Assembly (NCBI GenBank): GCA_947629915.1
Contig: CANRFN010000013.1
Location: 1 to 64,000, forward strand
Length of the DNA stretch: 64,000 bases
Reading direction: 5' to 3'
Source: an uncultured Oscillospiraceae bacterium
GTDB taxonomy: Bacteria; Bacillota; Clostridia; Oscillospirales; Oscillospiraceae
Shown here: positions 44,459 to 53,881 of the stretch, piece by piece
Layout of the letters: each line of letters begins with the position of its first letter
Numbering within the stretch: position 1 is the first letter of the stretch
Notes under the pieces: generated by a model
What the model was told of the DNA's origin: nothing
What the model saw: only the letters and a program-made list of their open reading frames with translations
Database searches by the model: none
Translations under genes and position numbers: made by a program

Positions 44459-46801
44459 TCAGCCCTCTTTCTCCAGCTGCAGCGTCCGCTGATACTCCAG
44501 GATCTCCGCCGCCTCGTCTGCATCCCCCCTGCCTACTGCGGCATCCAAGGCCTCATTCACCCTTTCCGCAGGCAGCAGGTGGTATTGCAACATCCCGCGG
44601 AGACAGACCGGGTCCGCCCAAAGCTCCTCGCAGGTGTGCTGAATATAGGCGCGGAACACGTTGTCTATGAGGTACGATATGGTCTCTCCGCGCTGCAGCT
44701 GCCCAAAGTATCCCCGCACCCAGCTGATCCTGCTGCCAAGGGGGACATCAGATCCCCATCCGCCCTTTGCCAGAGCGAATCCCGGCGGCTCCGGATCCAC
44801 AAGCACCCCGTGGAACACAGATGTATTGCTCAAAACCGTAACCGTACGGATCGGGCAGCCCTGCAGGATCTTTTCCCCTACGCTCTGTACGCCAGCCGGG
44901 ATGGTGAGATCAGTGAAAGCAGTATCCCGAAAGGCCTCATCGCCAATGGTCTCCAGTTTTTCTGGCTGTACCAGCGTCTTCAGGGAAGTACATCCAGAAA
45001 ATGCAGCCTCTTCGATCCAGCGCACGCTCTCCGGCAGATCCACCTGGGTGATGCGGATACAGTCTGCAAAGGCGTAGTCCATGATCACCTCCACCCCTTT
45101 GGGTACACGCACCGTTCCCGTACCATCCCGGTTGCACCACACCACCGCTGTGCCGTCCCGGCTCAGAATCAGGCCGTTCCGCGTCTGCCTCCCCGCCAAG
45201 CTTCTCCCCTCCAACGCAATGGTAGCACGGGGGCAGCCACGGAAGATCTTCGCTCGAAGCAGAGACATCTGCATCGCGATGTGTCTCAGTCCAGTGCAGT
45301 TCGCAAAAGCGTCATCAGAGATGTGGGAAAGGCTGGACGGCAGGGTGATCTCCCGCAGCGATTTGCAGCCGTAGAAGGCGTGCTCAAAGATATGCTCCGT
45401 CCCTCTCGGGATCTGGATCATTTCCAACTGGGTACAGTTGTAGAAGGCGTCATCCCAGATGGTCCGGAGTTTGCCGTACACTTCCACCCGCTTCAGAGAT
45501 GCACAGTCCTTGAAACAGCGGTATGGAATCCTGATCACAGAGTGGAGCTCTACCTCTTCCAGACCGCTGCCCTCAAAGGCACTTTCCATCAGATCAGCAC
45601 CTGCGGGGATGCTGATCCTCCGCAGCGCGGTGCAGTGAAAGAAGGCATTGCCGAAAATCGTCTGAAGGCCAGGTGGAAGCGCGATCTCCTCCAGGGCGGT
45701 ACAGCCCTCAAAGGCAGATTCTCCGATATCCTGCAGGGAGCGCGGCAGCACAACCCGCCGCAGCCCGGTGCAGCCCATGAATGCCGCATCGCTCAGAGCC
45801 TCCACCCCTTCCGGGATCACCACTTCCTCCAATGCGGTACAGTTGCGAAACGCCCGCGCTCCCGTGTCGTGGAACCCCTTTGCAAACACAGCCCGGGTGA
45901 GCGCCGTGCAGTTGTCGAAGGTACCTTCCCCGACATACTCCAGATGGTCTGGGAGGGTTACCTCTTGCAGCGAGGTGCACCCTTGGAATACTTCATCCCC
46001 GATCTCCCGCAAAGACTGGGGGAGCACCACTTTCTCCAGGGCAACGCAGCCCTGAAATGCCCTGCTCCGAATCCCCTCCAGTCCCTCTGGCAGGGAGATG
46101 CTCCTGATCGCCTTGCACCCGCGGAACATCTCCACCGGGATCACCTGCACGCCATCGGGGATCACCAGTTCTCCCTGGACAAAGCTCGGCCGCTCCAGCA
46201 ACACGCCGTTGAGAATGGGATACTCCCCCTGTCGATGCAACCACGGTGTCCCCGCAAAAGCGTCTTTTCCCACTTCACACAGAGGGCAGTCTCCCTCCAC
46301 CCTCTCCAGGTGCACGCAGTCCGCAAAGGCCTCTGGGCCGATCACCTCCAGGCTTTGGGGGAGATGGACAGCGGTGAGCGCAACGCAGCCGCGAAAGAGC
46401 CCCGTGGGGATCACCAGGACTTCCTCGGAGAGGACCAGCTCTCCATTGTGCAGCCTCGGCCGCTTTAACGGGACGCCGCTGAGAATAGGACACTCCCCCT
46501 GACGCTCCAGCCATAGGGTGCCGGCAAAGGCGTCCTCACCCACCTCAACCAGGGGACAGTCCTCCGGGGCCTCGATCTCCTCCAGGTTGCTGCAGTCCCG
46601 AAAGGCATTGGCGCCGATCGTCCGCACAGATTCGTTCAGGATCAGCTTGCGGATGCCCTTCCTATTCTGGAACGCCCCTGCCGCAATGTGCCTGGCACGC
46701 TGCGGTATCGTCACCTCTGCATAGCGCCCGCGGTACCCCGTGATCACAGCATCCTCTGTGCAGTCGAAAGCGTAGGATGGGGAGGTCCGTCTCTTGCTCA
46801 T
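44459..46801 (-). CDS. LRR_5 protein 6 (long class)
   Basis: A 780-residue protein with more than 20 LRR_5 repeats and a long-class C-terminal domain (SWVRGYFGQLQRGETISYLIDN...VNEALDAAVGRGDADEAAEILEYQRTLQLEKEG). It starts MSKRRTSPSYAFDCTEDAVITGYRGRYAEV at 46801, the ATG with a GAGGAG site; the longer frame to 46834 has none. Paired EYPILNGVLLERP/ECPILSGVPLKRP segments mark internal repeats of a larger unit. No signal peptide. Copy C of the promoter-like element lies 97 bases before its start. Closest relative by eye is protein 8. Confidence 0.9.
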   Translation of the reverse strand: MSKRRTSPSYAFDCTEDAVITGYRGRYAEVTIPQRARHIAAGAFQNRKGIRKLILNESVRTIGANAFRDCSNLEEIEAPEDCPLVEVGEDAFAGTLWLERQGECPILSGVPLKRPRLHNGELVLSEEVLVIPTGLFRGCVALTAVHLPQSLEVIGPEAFADCVHLERVEGDCPLCEVGKDAFAGTPWLHRQGEYPILNGVLLERPSFVQGELVIPDGVQVIPVEMFRGCKAIRSISLPEGLEGIRSRAFQGCVALEKVVLPQSLREIGDEVFQGCTSLQEVTLPDHLEYVGEGTFDNCTALTRAVFAKGFHDTGARAFRNCTALEEVVIPEGVEALSDAAFMGCTGLRRVVLPRSLQDIGESAFEGCTALEEIALPPGLQTIFGNAFFHCTALRRISIPAGADLMESAFEGSGLEEVELHSVIRIPYRCFKDCASLKRVEVYGKLRTIWDDAFYNCTQLEMIQIPRGTEHIFEHAFYGCKSLREITLPSSLSHISDDAFANCTGLRHIAMQMSLLRAKIFRGCPRATIALEGRSLAGRQTRNGLILSRDGTAVVWCNRDGTGTVRVPKGVEVIMDYAFADCIRITQVDLPESVRWIEEAAFSGCTSLKTLVQPEKLETIGDEAFRDTAFTDLTIPAGVQSVGEKILQGCPIRTVTVLSNTSVFHGVLVDPEPPGFALAKGGWGSDVPLGSRISWVRGYFGQLQRGETISYLIDNVFRAYIQHTCEELWADPVCLRGMLQYHLLPAERVNEALDAAVGRGDADEAAEILEYQRTLQLEKEG

Positions 46802-46897
46802 ATGCCCTTTTCTCCTCTCCCTATGGCCTCCCACCTCCCCACCGGTCTCCGCCAGAAGTATCCGATCGGCTGCAAATATCGCAGTGAGATAGCGAAC

Positions 46898-46926
46898 CGT
46901 ATATTAAAAGCATTTATTGCCTTGCA
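46898..46926 (-). promoter_or_regulatory. AT-rich promoter-like element, copy C
   Basis: On the minus strand: TGCAAG (46921-46926), 17-base spacer with AATAAAT, TATACG (46898-46903), in the 171-base gap between LRR genes 7 and 6. The -35 is poor, so activity may need an activator. Confidence 0.5.
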
Positions 46927-46972
46927 GTATTAGTTGCTGCATAATGCATAACCTCATTGCGTTCCCTTCTCC

Positions 46973-47776
46973 CTATCGCTGTCTGCGCTCCCGGCGGACC
47001 CGCTCCAGCGTCTTCTTTGGGATCACATCGTTCTGGTACGCCAATAGGGCGGCGGTAATGGTGGGGTCTCCGCACACAGCTGCAGCGTCAAGGGCACTGT
47101 CTATCTCCTCCGCCGGGATCACCCGCAGCTCTATGGCCAGCTGCAGCAGCAGGGGCTCCTTCCAGTGCGCCTGATAGTGTTTCTTGAGGTACGAGCGAAA
47201 CCGGACCGCAACCGATGGGGGCACTTCTTCTCCCGCCAGCCAGCGCTTGGCGAAGTTCCGCAGCCCGTGGATGGGCATGAAAGGAGACGGATACTCCCTG
47301 CACTCCAACGCATCCGCCATGATCTCGGCATCACTGGGGAATAGCGTACACCCGCAGCGCACGGCAAGGCGCGGTTTCCCCAGGATCACGAGCTTGTGCA
47401 GGAAACATCCCGTGAGAAATCCCATCTCGATGTACGCCACGCTGCGGGGAATCACCAGTTCCGTGAGGCCTGTAAACGCAAATGCGTAGTCTCCGATCCC
47501 CACCAAGCCCTCGGGCAGCGTGATAGACCGCAGATGCATGCAGCTGAGAAAAGCCTGGGAATGAATCCAACGGAGTCCCTTTGGCAGGATGATCTCCCGC
47601 GCACGGCACTCGCTGAGCGCAGAGGGCCCGATCTCTTCCACGGTCTCTGGAATCGTGAGCACCTCCTGCTCTTTGGGCCCTTGAAAGAGGTATTTCCCGT
47701 CTCTGCTCAGCGTATACCCATCAGCTGGAGCGCTGGATTGTTCCCATCTCCCGCCTTTGGTCGCGTTCTCTTTCAT
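46973..47776 (-). CDS. LRR_5 protein 7 (short class)
   Basis: A 267-residue protein with a KDG-type opening (GYTLSRDGKYLFQGP), five or so LRR_5 repeats and the short-class C-terminal domain (LECREYPSPFMPIHGLRNFAKRWLAGEEVP...TAALLAYQNDVI). The start at 47776 (MKENATKGG) is chosen because AGGAGG (47786-47791) lies nine bases upstream. The gene then overlaps the 3' end of LRR gene 8 by 56 bases in another frame, an unusually long overlap that implies coupled translation. The longer frame to 48028 would overlap gene 8 by 300 bases and encodes no LRR sequence. Confidence 0.85.
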   Translation of the reverse strand: MKENATKGGRWEQSSAPADGYTLSRDGKYLFQGPKEQEVLTIPETVEEIGPSALSECRAREIILPKGLRWIHSQAFLSCMHLRSITLPEGLVGIGDYAFAFTGLTELVIPRSVAYIEMGFLTGCFLHKLVILGKPRLAVRCGCTLFPSDAEIMADALECREYPSPFMPIHGLRNFAKRWLAGEEVPPSVAVRFRSYLKKHYQAHWKEPLLLQLAIELRVIPAEEIDSALDAAAVCGDPTITAALLAYQNDVIPKKTLERVRRERRQR

Positions 47777-50054
47777 CCCGTTCAGCCTCCTTCTCCCGCC
47801 GCAGCGTCCGCTGATACTCCAGCAAGTCCGTAACCAGGCTCGTATCCCCGCTTCCCACAACCGCCTCCAAAGCGGCATCCACCTTCCCGGCCGGCAGCAG
47901 GCGGTATTGCAGCATCCCGTGAAGGCACACCGGATCCACCCAAAGCAGCTTACAATTCCTGCGGATGTAGGTGCGGAAGTCTCTGTCTGGCAGGCTGCAG
48001 GCGGTCTCCCCTCTCTGCAGCTGTCCAAAGTACCCGCGCACCCAGCTCACTGGGCTGGCAGGCAGCTGATCGGGGGTGAACTCGGCCGTATGGAGCTCCA
48101 TGTCCGAGGGCTCCGGGTCCAGCAGTGCCCCCTGAAAAGCCGCGGTGGAGCCCTGCACAGTCACAAGGCGGACCGGACAGCCCTGCAGGATCTTCTCCCC
48201 CACCTCCTCTACGCCATCTGGAATGGTGAGCTCTGGCAGGGCAGTGTTCTGAAAGGCCTGCTTCCCGATGGTTTTGAGGCCCTTCGGGAGGGCAGCAGAC
48301 TGCAGCGCGGTACATCCGAAGAAAGCCTGTTCCCCAATATGCTCCACACCTGCGGGAACCTCCGCACGGATGATCTGCCCGCACCGGGCAAGCCCTCGCT
48401 TGGCAATGCGCTTCAAGCTCTTCGGCAGCACCACCCCGGTGATGTCTGTACACTCCTCAAAGGCAGATTCGCCGATCTCCTCCACCCCCTCCGGGATGCA
48501 CACCACGCCTGCGGTGAATCTCTCACACCAGACCAGCGTCTTTCCGTCCCGGCTCAGGAGCAGTCCATCCCGGACCGGCTGCAGCGCAGTGTGGTCTTGC
48601 GGCACCACAACGGTCTGCGAAAGGCAGCCCAAGAAGGGCTCCGCATCGAACTTGGCGTCCTTCTGCAAAACAACGCGCTGCAATCCGGTGCAGCTGCTGA
48701 AAGCGTAGTGCCCAATGGATTGCAAGGTACTGGGTATGGTCAGCGCACGCAGGGATCCGCAGCCGAGAAAAGCACAATTGCCCACCTCTTTCAGATTGCC
48801 TGGGAGATCCAGCTGAACCAAAGGGCAGAAGGCAAAGGCCATGAAACCAATATACTCCACCTGATCCGGAAGGTTGATCTGCTGCAGCTGGCTGCACTCA
48901 TAGAATGCGCCCTCTTCGATGCGCTTCATCTCTCCCGTGATCTCCACCTCTTTCAGGGACTTGCAGCTCCTGAAACAGCATGTTGGGATGTCATGAATAT
49001 GGTCTAGCCTCACCTTTTCGAGCCCACTGAGTGCGAACGCACCGTTTCCCAAAACCGTGCTGTATGGTACGCTCATACTCCGCAAGGAGGTGCACTCGCA
49101 AAAAGCCTCCTCTTTGATCGTATAGACATCAAACGGCAGCTCTATCTCCTCCAACGCCGTACATTTGGAAAAGGCCCTCTCCTCAATCTCCTGCAGGGTA
49201 CCCGGCAGTTTCACATGCCTCAGTCTGGTACAGCCACAGAAGGCATCGTTGTAAATCTTGTCAACCCCTCTTGGAATCACCATCTCTTCCAACGATGTGC
49301 AGTTTCGAAATGCATAGGACCCCACAGCATTCATAGCCGGGGACAGCTTTACCTGCGCCAGTGCCCTGCAGTTCTGGAAGGCGCCATACCCCAAAATGGT
49401 GAGATTCTTCGGGAGAGAGATCTCCTGCAATGCGATGCAGCCTTGAAACGCATCATGTAGGATCTTCTTCAAAGAGCGCGGAAAAGTGATCTGCTCCAGC
49501 CGAATGCAATTGCGAAACGCGTTGTCCGCAATCTCCTTCAACCCCTCTGGAAGCCGCACCCGCTCCAGGTGCGAACAGTCTGCGAAGGTCTCTGTATCGA
49601 TCCGCTCCAGTCCATTCGGCAGGGAGATGCCCGTCAGTCCGGTACAGCCGCAAAACATCCCTTTCGGGATCGCCTGCACGCTCTCAGGAAGCACCAGGTC
49701 TCCCTGTGTCAGAGGCGGCCGTCCAACCAGTACGCCGTGGATCACCGGGTAATCGCCCTGCCCCAAGAGCCAGGGCGTACCCGAAAAAGCGTCCTCTCCC
49801 ACCTCTCGCAGAGAGCATGAGCCAACCACCTCCTCCAGATGGATGCAGCCGCGAAAGGCGCCGGCGCCGATGGTTTCCAGGGAGTTCGGCAGCACCACCC
49901 GGCGGATGCTCTTTCTGCCCCGAAACACCCCCGCTTCCACCTTTGCCACCCCCTCCGGGATGATCACCTCAGCACACCTGCCGCGGTACCCCGAGAGCAC
50001 ATTGTAATCTTGCAGGAGAAAGGCCTCGGGAGAGGCTGTCTTACGTCTGCTCAT
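47721..50054 (-). CDS. LRR_5 protein 8 (long class)
   Basis: A 777-residue protein with more than 20 LRR_5 repeats, a KDGKTLVWC break near residue 520, and the long-class C-terminal domain (SWVRGYFGQLQRGETACSLPDRD...LLEYQRTLRREKEAERDERERDQ) ending in a charged tail. It starts MSRRKTASPEAFLLQDYNVLSGYRGRCAEV with no export signal. Its ATG overlaps the stop codon of LRR gene 9 in an ATGA arrangement, and its 3' end contains the start of gene 7. Confidence 0.9.
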   Translation of the reverse strand: MSRRKTASPEAFLLQDYNVLSGYRGRCAEVIIPEGVAKVEAGVFRGRKSIRRVVLPNSLETIGAGAFRGCIHLEEVVGSCSLREVGEDAFSGTPWLLGQGDYPVIHGVLVGRPPLTQGDLVLPESVQAIPKGMFCGCTGLTGISLPNGLERIDTETFADCSHLERVRLPEGLKEIADNAFRNCIRLEQITFPRSLKKILHDAFQGCIALQEISLPKNLTILGYGAFQNCRALAQVKLSPAMNAVGSYAFRNCTSLEEMVIPRGVDKIYNDAFCGCTRLRHVKLPGTLQEIEERAFSKCTALEEIELPFDVYTIKEEAFCECTSLRSMSVPYSTVLGNGAFALSGLEKVRLDHIHDIPTCCFRSCKSLKEVEITGEMKRIEEGAFYECSQLQQINLPDQVEYIGFMAFAFCPLVQLDLPGNLKEVGNCAFLGCGSLRALTIPSTLQSIGHYAFSSCTGLQRVVLQKDAKFDAEPFLGCLSQTVVVPQDHTALQPVRDGLLLSRDGKTLVWCERFTAGVVCIPEGVEEIGESAFEECTDITGVVLPKSLKRIAKRGLARCGQIIRAEVPAGVEHIGEQAFFGCTALQSAALPKGLKTIGKQAFQNTALPELTIPDGVEEVGEKILQGCPVRLVTVQGSTAAFQGALLDPEPSDMELHTAEFTPDQLPASPVSWVRGYFGQLQRGETACSLPDRDFRTYIRRNCKLLWVDPVCLHGMLQYRLLPAGKVDAALEAVVGSGDTSLVTDLLEYQRTLRREKEAERDERERDQRREMGTIQRSS

Positions 50055-52303
50055 ATGCCGGTACCTCCTCCCCCTCTGGACCCTTGATCCGGTTCCCTAT
50101 TCTTTCCGGTCCCCCGCAGGCGCTGGCGATACTCCAGAAGGTCTGTCACGAGATTCGTGTCGCCGCTTTCAAGCGCGGCCTCCAAAGCGGCGTCCACCTT
50201 TCCCGCAGGCAGCAGTTCCTGCTCCAGCATACCGCGCAGACAGAGCGGGTCTTCCCAGTGCTCCTGGCAGTGCCGCCGGATATAGGCCCGCAGGGTTTTG
50301 TCCGCCTCCGTGGGGATTGGCTCCCCTCTCCGCAGCCGTCCGAAATATCCCCGTACCCAACTGCGCTCGCTGGTGGGCAGCTTCTCCGGCGAGCAGTGGT
50401 CCGCCACCAATTCCAGACCGGGCGGCTCCTGATAGAAGAGCGGCTCCTGATAGGCCGTCTTCGGTCCTAGAATGGTAAGCTTCTGGATCGGGGAACCCCA
50501 GATCGCATGTCGGCCCACCCTCTGCAGCTTGGCCGGAAGGGTGATCTCTGTAATCTTGGTACAGCCAAAGGCCTCCACCCCCAATGAGACGAGCCCGCTG
50601 GACAGCGTTACGGTCTTGAGAGATCGGCAGTCTGTGAATGCACACATCTCGATGGTATGAACCCTGTCTGGTATCCGCACAGACTGCAGACGATCTGAAA
50701 ATGCAAAGGCAAAACTCTCGATGCGCAGCAAGCTGTCCGGCAGGATCACCTGGGTGATGTACGGGCACTCATTCATAGCGTTTTCCCCGATTACCTCTAC
50801 TCCATCGGGAACCCGCACCGTCCCCACAGTATCCCTGCGGCACCACAGCAGCCTCTTTCCGTCTCGGCTGAGGAGCAATCCATCTTGGACAGGCCGCAGC
50901 GAACTGTGATCCGGCGGGACCACAATAGAGATGTCCACAGGGCACTGAACAAAGGATTGTACCCTGACGGGTGCATACCGCTCTAAGACGACACGCCTCA
51001 GCTCCTTGCACGCCGCGAAAACACCCACCGCGAAGGATTGCATGGACGAGGGGATCGAGACCTCCCGTATGGAATTGCAGTCTGAAAACGCAAGGGCCCC
51101 AAGCTTCTCAAGTCTCCTGGGAAGCTTCAACTGGAGTGCCGAGCACCGGTGGAACGCGTAATCCCCGATCTCCGTTACGCTGTCTGGGAGGCTGATCTCC
51201 CGCAGCTTCGCACAGTCCTGAAAGGCCTTCTCCCCAACCTTCTGCAGGGCACCCTTCACTTCCACCCTCTCCAGAGATGTGCAGCTGATGAAACACTCTT
51301 CGGGAATGCAATCAACCGCTCCGATCTGTACCTCTTCCAGCCCGCTCTCTGCAAATGCCCGCTTCCCGATTGTCTCGGCATCCGGTATTGTGATCGTTCG
51401 GAGAGAGGTGCACGCGGCGAAGGCGTTCGCTCCGATCCTCGAGAGAGCGTTCGGCAGCTGAACCGTCTCCAGCGCAGAACATTCACGAAAGGTGTCTTCT
51501 GGAATCGTCTCCCGTTCCCCATCGAGAACAACACGGCGCAGCTTCGTGCAGCCGCAGAACACGCCGCCCCCTGTGGAATGCTGGGCGCAAGGGAGTACCG
51601 CTTCTTCTAGAGAGGTGCAGTTGCGGAATGCACTTGTACCCACAACCAATGGATGAATTGGCCACGCTACCCGTTTCAATGCCGTGCAATCTTGAAAGGC
51701 GCAATTTCCCACCAGCTGCACCCAACGCATGGAGACCTCTTCCAGGGCGGTACAGCCCTGGAACGCCTTTTCCCCAATGCAATTTAGCCCCCGCGGCAGC
51801 GGTGCTTGCCGGAGATGGATACAGCCCGCAAAGGCCTCCGGGCCGATCTCCTCCAGACTCTTCGGGAAGGAGACGCCCCGAAGTTCGGTGCAGCCTCGAA
51901 ACACCCCTTCGGCGATCACCCGCACGCCCTCCGGGACCGCCAGTTCTCCCCGGTCCAAAGGCGGCCGCCCGATCAGGACGCCGTTCAGCACCGGGCGGTC
52001 TCCCAGTGCCCGAAGCCATGGGGTATCTGTAAAGGCGTCCTCGCCCACATAGGTTAAGGGGCACTCCCCCACCACGCGCTCCAGGTTGCTGCAGCCGGCA
52101 AAGGCGTTGTGGTCTATCTCCCGGAGGCTCTTCGGAAGCCGCACCTCCCGGATGAACGCCCGCCCCCGGAAGACACCGCCGCCTATCGCGCAGGTGCCCT
52201 CCGGGATCTCCACTACTTCCGCGTCCCCGCGGTATTCGATGAGCATATGGTTGCTGGAGAGAACGGTAACGAGGTCTTTCTGGGAGCTGGCCTCTCTGCT
52301 CAT
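50051..52303 (-). CDS. LRR_5 protein 9 (long class), first LRR gene after moxR
   Basis: A 750-residue protein with LRR_5 repeats, a KDGKRLLWC break and the long-class C-terminal domain (SWVRGYFGRLRRGEPIPTEADK...VDAALEAALESGDTNLVTDLLEY), then a Gly-rich end. It starts MSREASSQKDLVTVLSSNHMLIEYRGDAEV, cytoplasmic by sequence. Its ATG overlaps the MoxR stop codon (ATGA at 52300-52303), so it is made in step with the ATPase; this ties the LRR array physically to the MoxR-VWA machine. Confidence 0.9.
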   Translation of the reverse strand: MSREASSQKDLVTVLSSNHMLIEYRGDAEVVEIPEGTCAIGGGVFRGRAFIREVRLPKSLREIDHNAFAGCSNLERVVGECPLTYVGEDAFTDTPWLRALGDRPVLNGVLIGRPPLDRGELAVPEGVRVIAEGVFRGCTELRGVSFPKSLEEIGPEAFAGCIHLRQAPLPRGLNCIGEKAFQGCTALEEVSMRWVQLVGNCAFQDCTALKRVAWPIHPLVVGTSAFRNCTSLEEAVLPCAQHSTGGGVFCGCTKLRRVVLDGERETIPEDTFRECSALETVQLPNALSRIGANAFAACTSLRTITIPDAETIGKRAFAESGLEEVQIGAVDCIPEECFISCTSLERVEVKGALQKVGEKAFQDCAKLREISLPDSVTEIGDYAFHRCSALQLKLPRRLEKLGALAFSDCNSIREVSIPSSMQSFAVGVFAACKELRRVVLERYAPVRVQSFVQCPVDISIVVPPDHSSLRPVQDGLLLSRDGKRLLWCRRDTVGTVRVPDGVEVIGENAMNECPYITQVILPDSLLRIESFAFAFSDRLQSVRIPDRVHTIEMCAFTDCRSLKTVTLSSGLVSLGVEAFGCTKITEITLPAKLQRVGRHAIWGSPIQKLTILGPKTAYQEPLFYQEPPGLELVADHCSPEKLPTSERSWVRGYFGRLRRGEPIPTEADKTLRAYIRRHCQEHWEDPLCLRGMLEQELLPAGKVDAALEAALESGDTNLVTDLLEYRQRLRGTGKNREPDQGSRGGGGTGI

Positions 52304-53820
52304 GCCCCGATGGTCTCGTCCAGGGCCTGCAGCCGCTGATCGATGTCCCGCTGGCGCTCGTAGAACTTCAGGCCGCTGTTGTGGGCGAAGTACTCATCGC
52401 AGCCCCAGCGGGAGATGAAGCGCACCGCATTCCGGTTGATGGTGAGCTCCGTCACAAGGATCAGCATCTCCTGCTTCTCATCGAAGTTCCGCTCGCAGAA
52501 CCGGAAGAGGTTCGAGAGCTGGAAGCCGGTGTCCGCCGCCCTCTGGTTCATCTCGTCCAGGCGGGCGTTCAGAAGCCGGTCCCCGGCGGCGTCCATCTTC
52601 GCCTGATCCGCCTTGTCTCCGGCCTCCGCAGCGATGGTCCGCAGGTCCTCCGCCACCCGGAACTTCAGCTGCTGGGACTCCACGGTCTTGCCGCCGGTCT
52701 TCTTGTCCCGGGCGAGCTCCTGCTCCAGATCCCGGATCCGGGCGGCGATGCGCACCGGCGGCATCCCGCCGTTGCCGTTGCCCTTCACCTTCTTCAGCTT
52801 CTTCAGCTCCTCCGCCAGCATGCCGGCCTCGTCCTGGACCATCACCGCAGCCCGGAGCTTTCCCCCGATGGCGTCCAGCAGCAGGCCCAGCAGCGCCAGG
52901 CGCTCATCGAAGCCGGCATCGTGGGCCCGTACATCGATCTTCTCCCCGGCGGTGCCGCTGAGGATGGCCTCCACCTTGTAGTCCTCCTGGTACTTCCGGA
53001 AGAGGTCGTAATAGACGGCGAAGCCGCAGGAACTCTTGGGGTCCTGGAGGTACTGGGCGATGAGGGCCTCGTTCACCTTCATGTCGTACTTCTCGTAGAT
53101 CCATAGCATCTGGCTCAGGTCCTCCCAGCCCCGGGCGGTCACGAAGCGCTTGCCGTCCACCGTGGACTCGATCTTGTAGAACTCGCCCTTGCGGGCCTCT
53201 AGGTAGGTGAGGACAGAGGGGTGCATGTGTCGGTTCAGGGCGTACTCCCGCCAGGCCGCGTAGTCCGGCTCCACATCGATCCGCTTCAGCCGGTCCCAGG
53301 TCACAACATCGAACTCCCGGACGGAGGTGTTGTACTCCGGGGGATTGCCGGCGGTAACCACCACCCAGCCCTCCGGCACCTGGTGTCTCCCGAACACCTT
53401 GTACTGGAGGAACTGGAGCATCACCGGGGCCAGGGTCTCGGACACGCAGTTGATCTCGTCCAGGAAGAGGATGCCGCTGTTCAGTCCGGTCTCCTGCATG
53501 CGGTCGTAGACGGCGGCGATGATCTCGCTCATGGTGTACTCCGAGACATTGCACTCCATGCCGTTGTAGTTCTTGTGCTCGATGAAGGGCAGGCCCAGGG
53601 CGCTCTGCCGGGTGTGGTGGGTCATGGAATAGGAGACGAGGGCCACCCCCATCTCGGCGGCCACCTGCTCCATGATGGCGGTCTTGCCGATCCCCGGAGG
53701 GCCCATGAGGAAGATGGGGCGCTGCTTTTCGGTGGGGATCATCAGGTTGCCGTACTCGTCCCGGGCGAGGTACGCCTTTACGGTGTTGCAGACCTGCTCT
53801 TTTGCATCGCGGATGTTCAT
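52300..53820 (-). CDS. MoxR-family AAA+ ATPase
   Basis: A 506-residue AAA+ ATPase. Walker A GPPGIGKT is at residues 40-47, Walker B GILFLDEIN follows with sensor-1 region VVVTAGNPPEYN, then the helical lid. The last 200 residues are a charged helical extension (ELKKLKKVKGNGNGG and beyond) not found in the shortest MoxR proteins. MoxR ATPases work with VWA proteins as chaperone-like machines, as in RavA-ViaA. The start at 53820 has AAGGAG eight bases upstream; the longer frame to 53949 overlaps the VWA gene. It lies 61 bases after the VWA gene and overlaps LRR gene 9 by four bases. Confidence 0.92.
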   Translation of the reverse strand: MNIRDAKEQVCNTVKAYLARDEYGNLMIPTEKQRPIFLMGPPGIGKTAIMEQVAAEMGVALVSYSMTHHTRQSALGLPFIEHKNYNGMECNVSEYTMSEIIAAVYDRMQETGLNSGILFLDEINCVSETLAPVMLQFLQYKVFGRHQVPEGWVVVTAGNPPEYNTSVREFDVVTWDRLKRIDVEPDYAAWREYALNRHMHPSVLTYLEARKGEFYKIESTVDGKRFVTARGWEDLSQMLWIYEKYDMKVNEALIAQYLQDPKSSCGFAVYYDLFRKYQEDYKVEAILSGTAGEKIDVRAHDAGFDERLALLGLLLDAIGGKLRAAVMVQDEAGMLAEELKKLKKVKGNGNGGMPPVRIAARIRDLEQELARDKKTGGKTVESQQLKFRVAEDLRTIAAEAGDKADQAKMDAAGDRLLNARLDEMNQRAADTGFQLSNLFRFCERNFDEKQEMLILVTELTINRNAVRFISRWGCDEYFAHNSGLKFYERQRDIDQRLQALDETIGA

Positions 53821-53881
53821 ATCTTGTGCTCCTTTTGTGATCGGTTTGGAAAGGTATCGATAGCGGGATCGCGGAATGGGC

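Noticed and set aside
37599..52303. LRR_5 proteins as BspA-type surface adhesins
   Set aside because: None of the nine has a signal peptide, anchor or membrane helix, and start codons are well supported by ribosome sites or overlaps.
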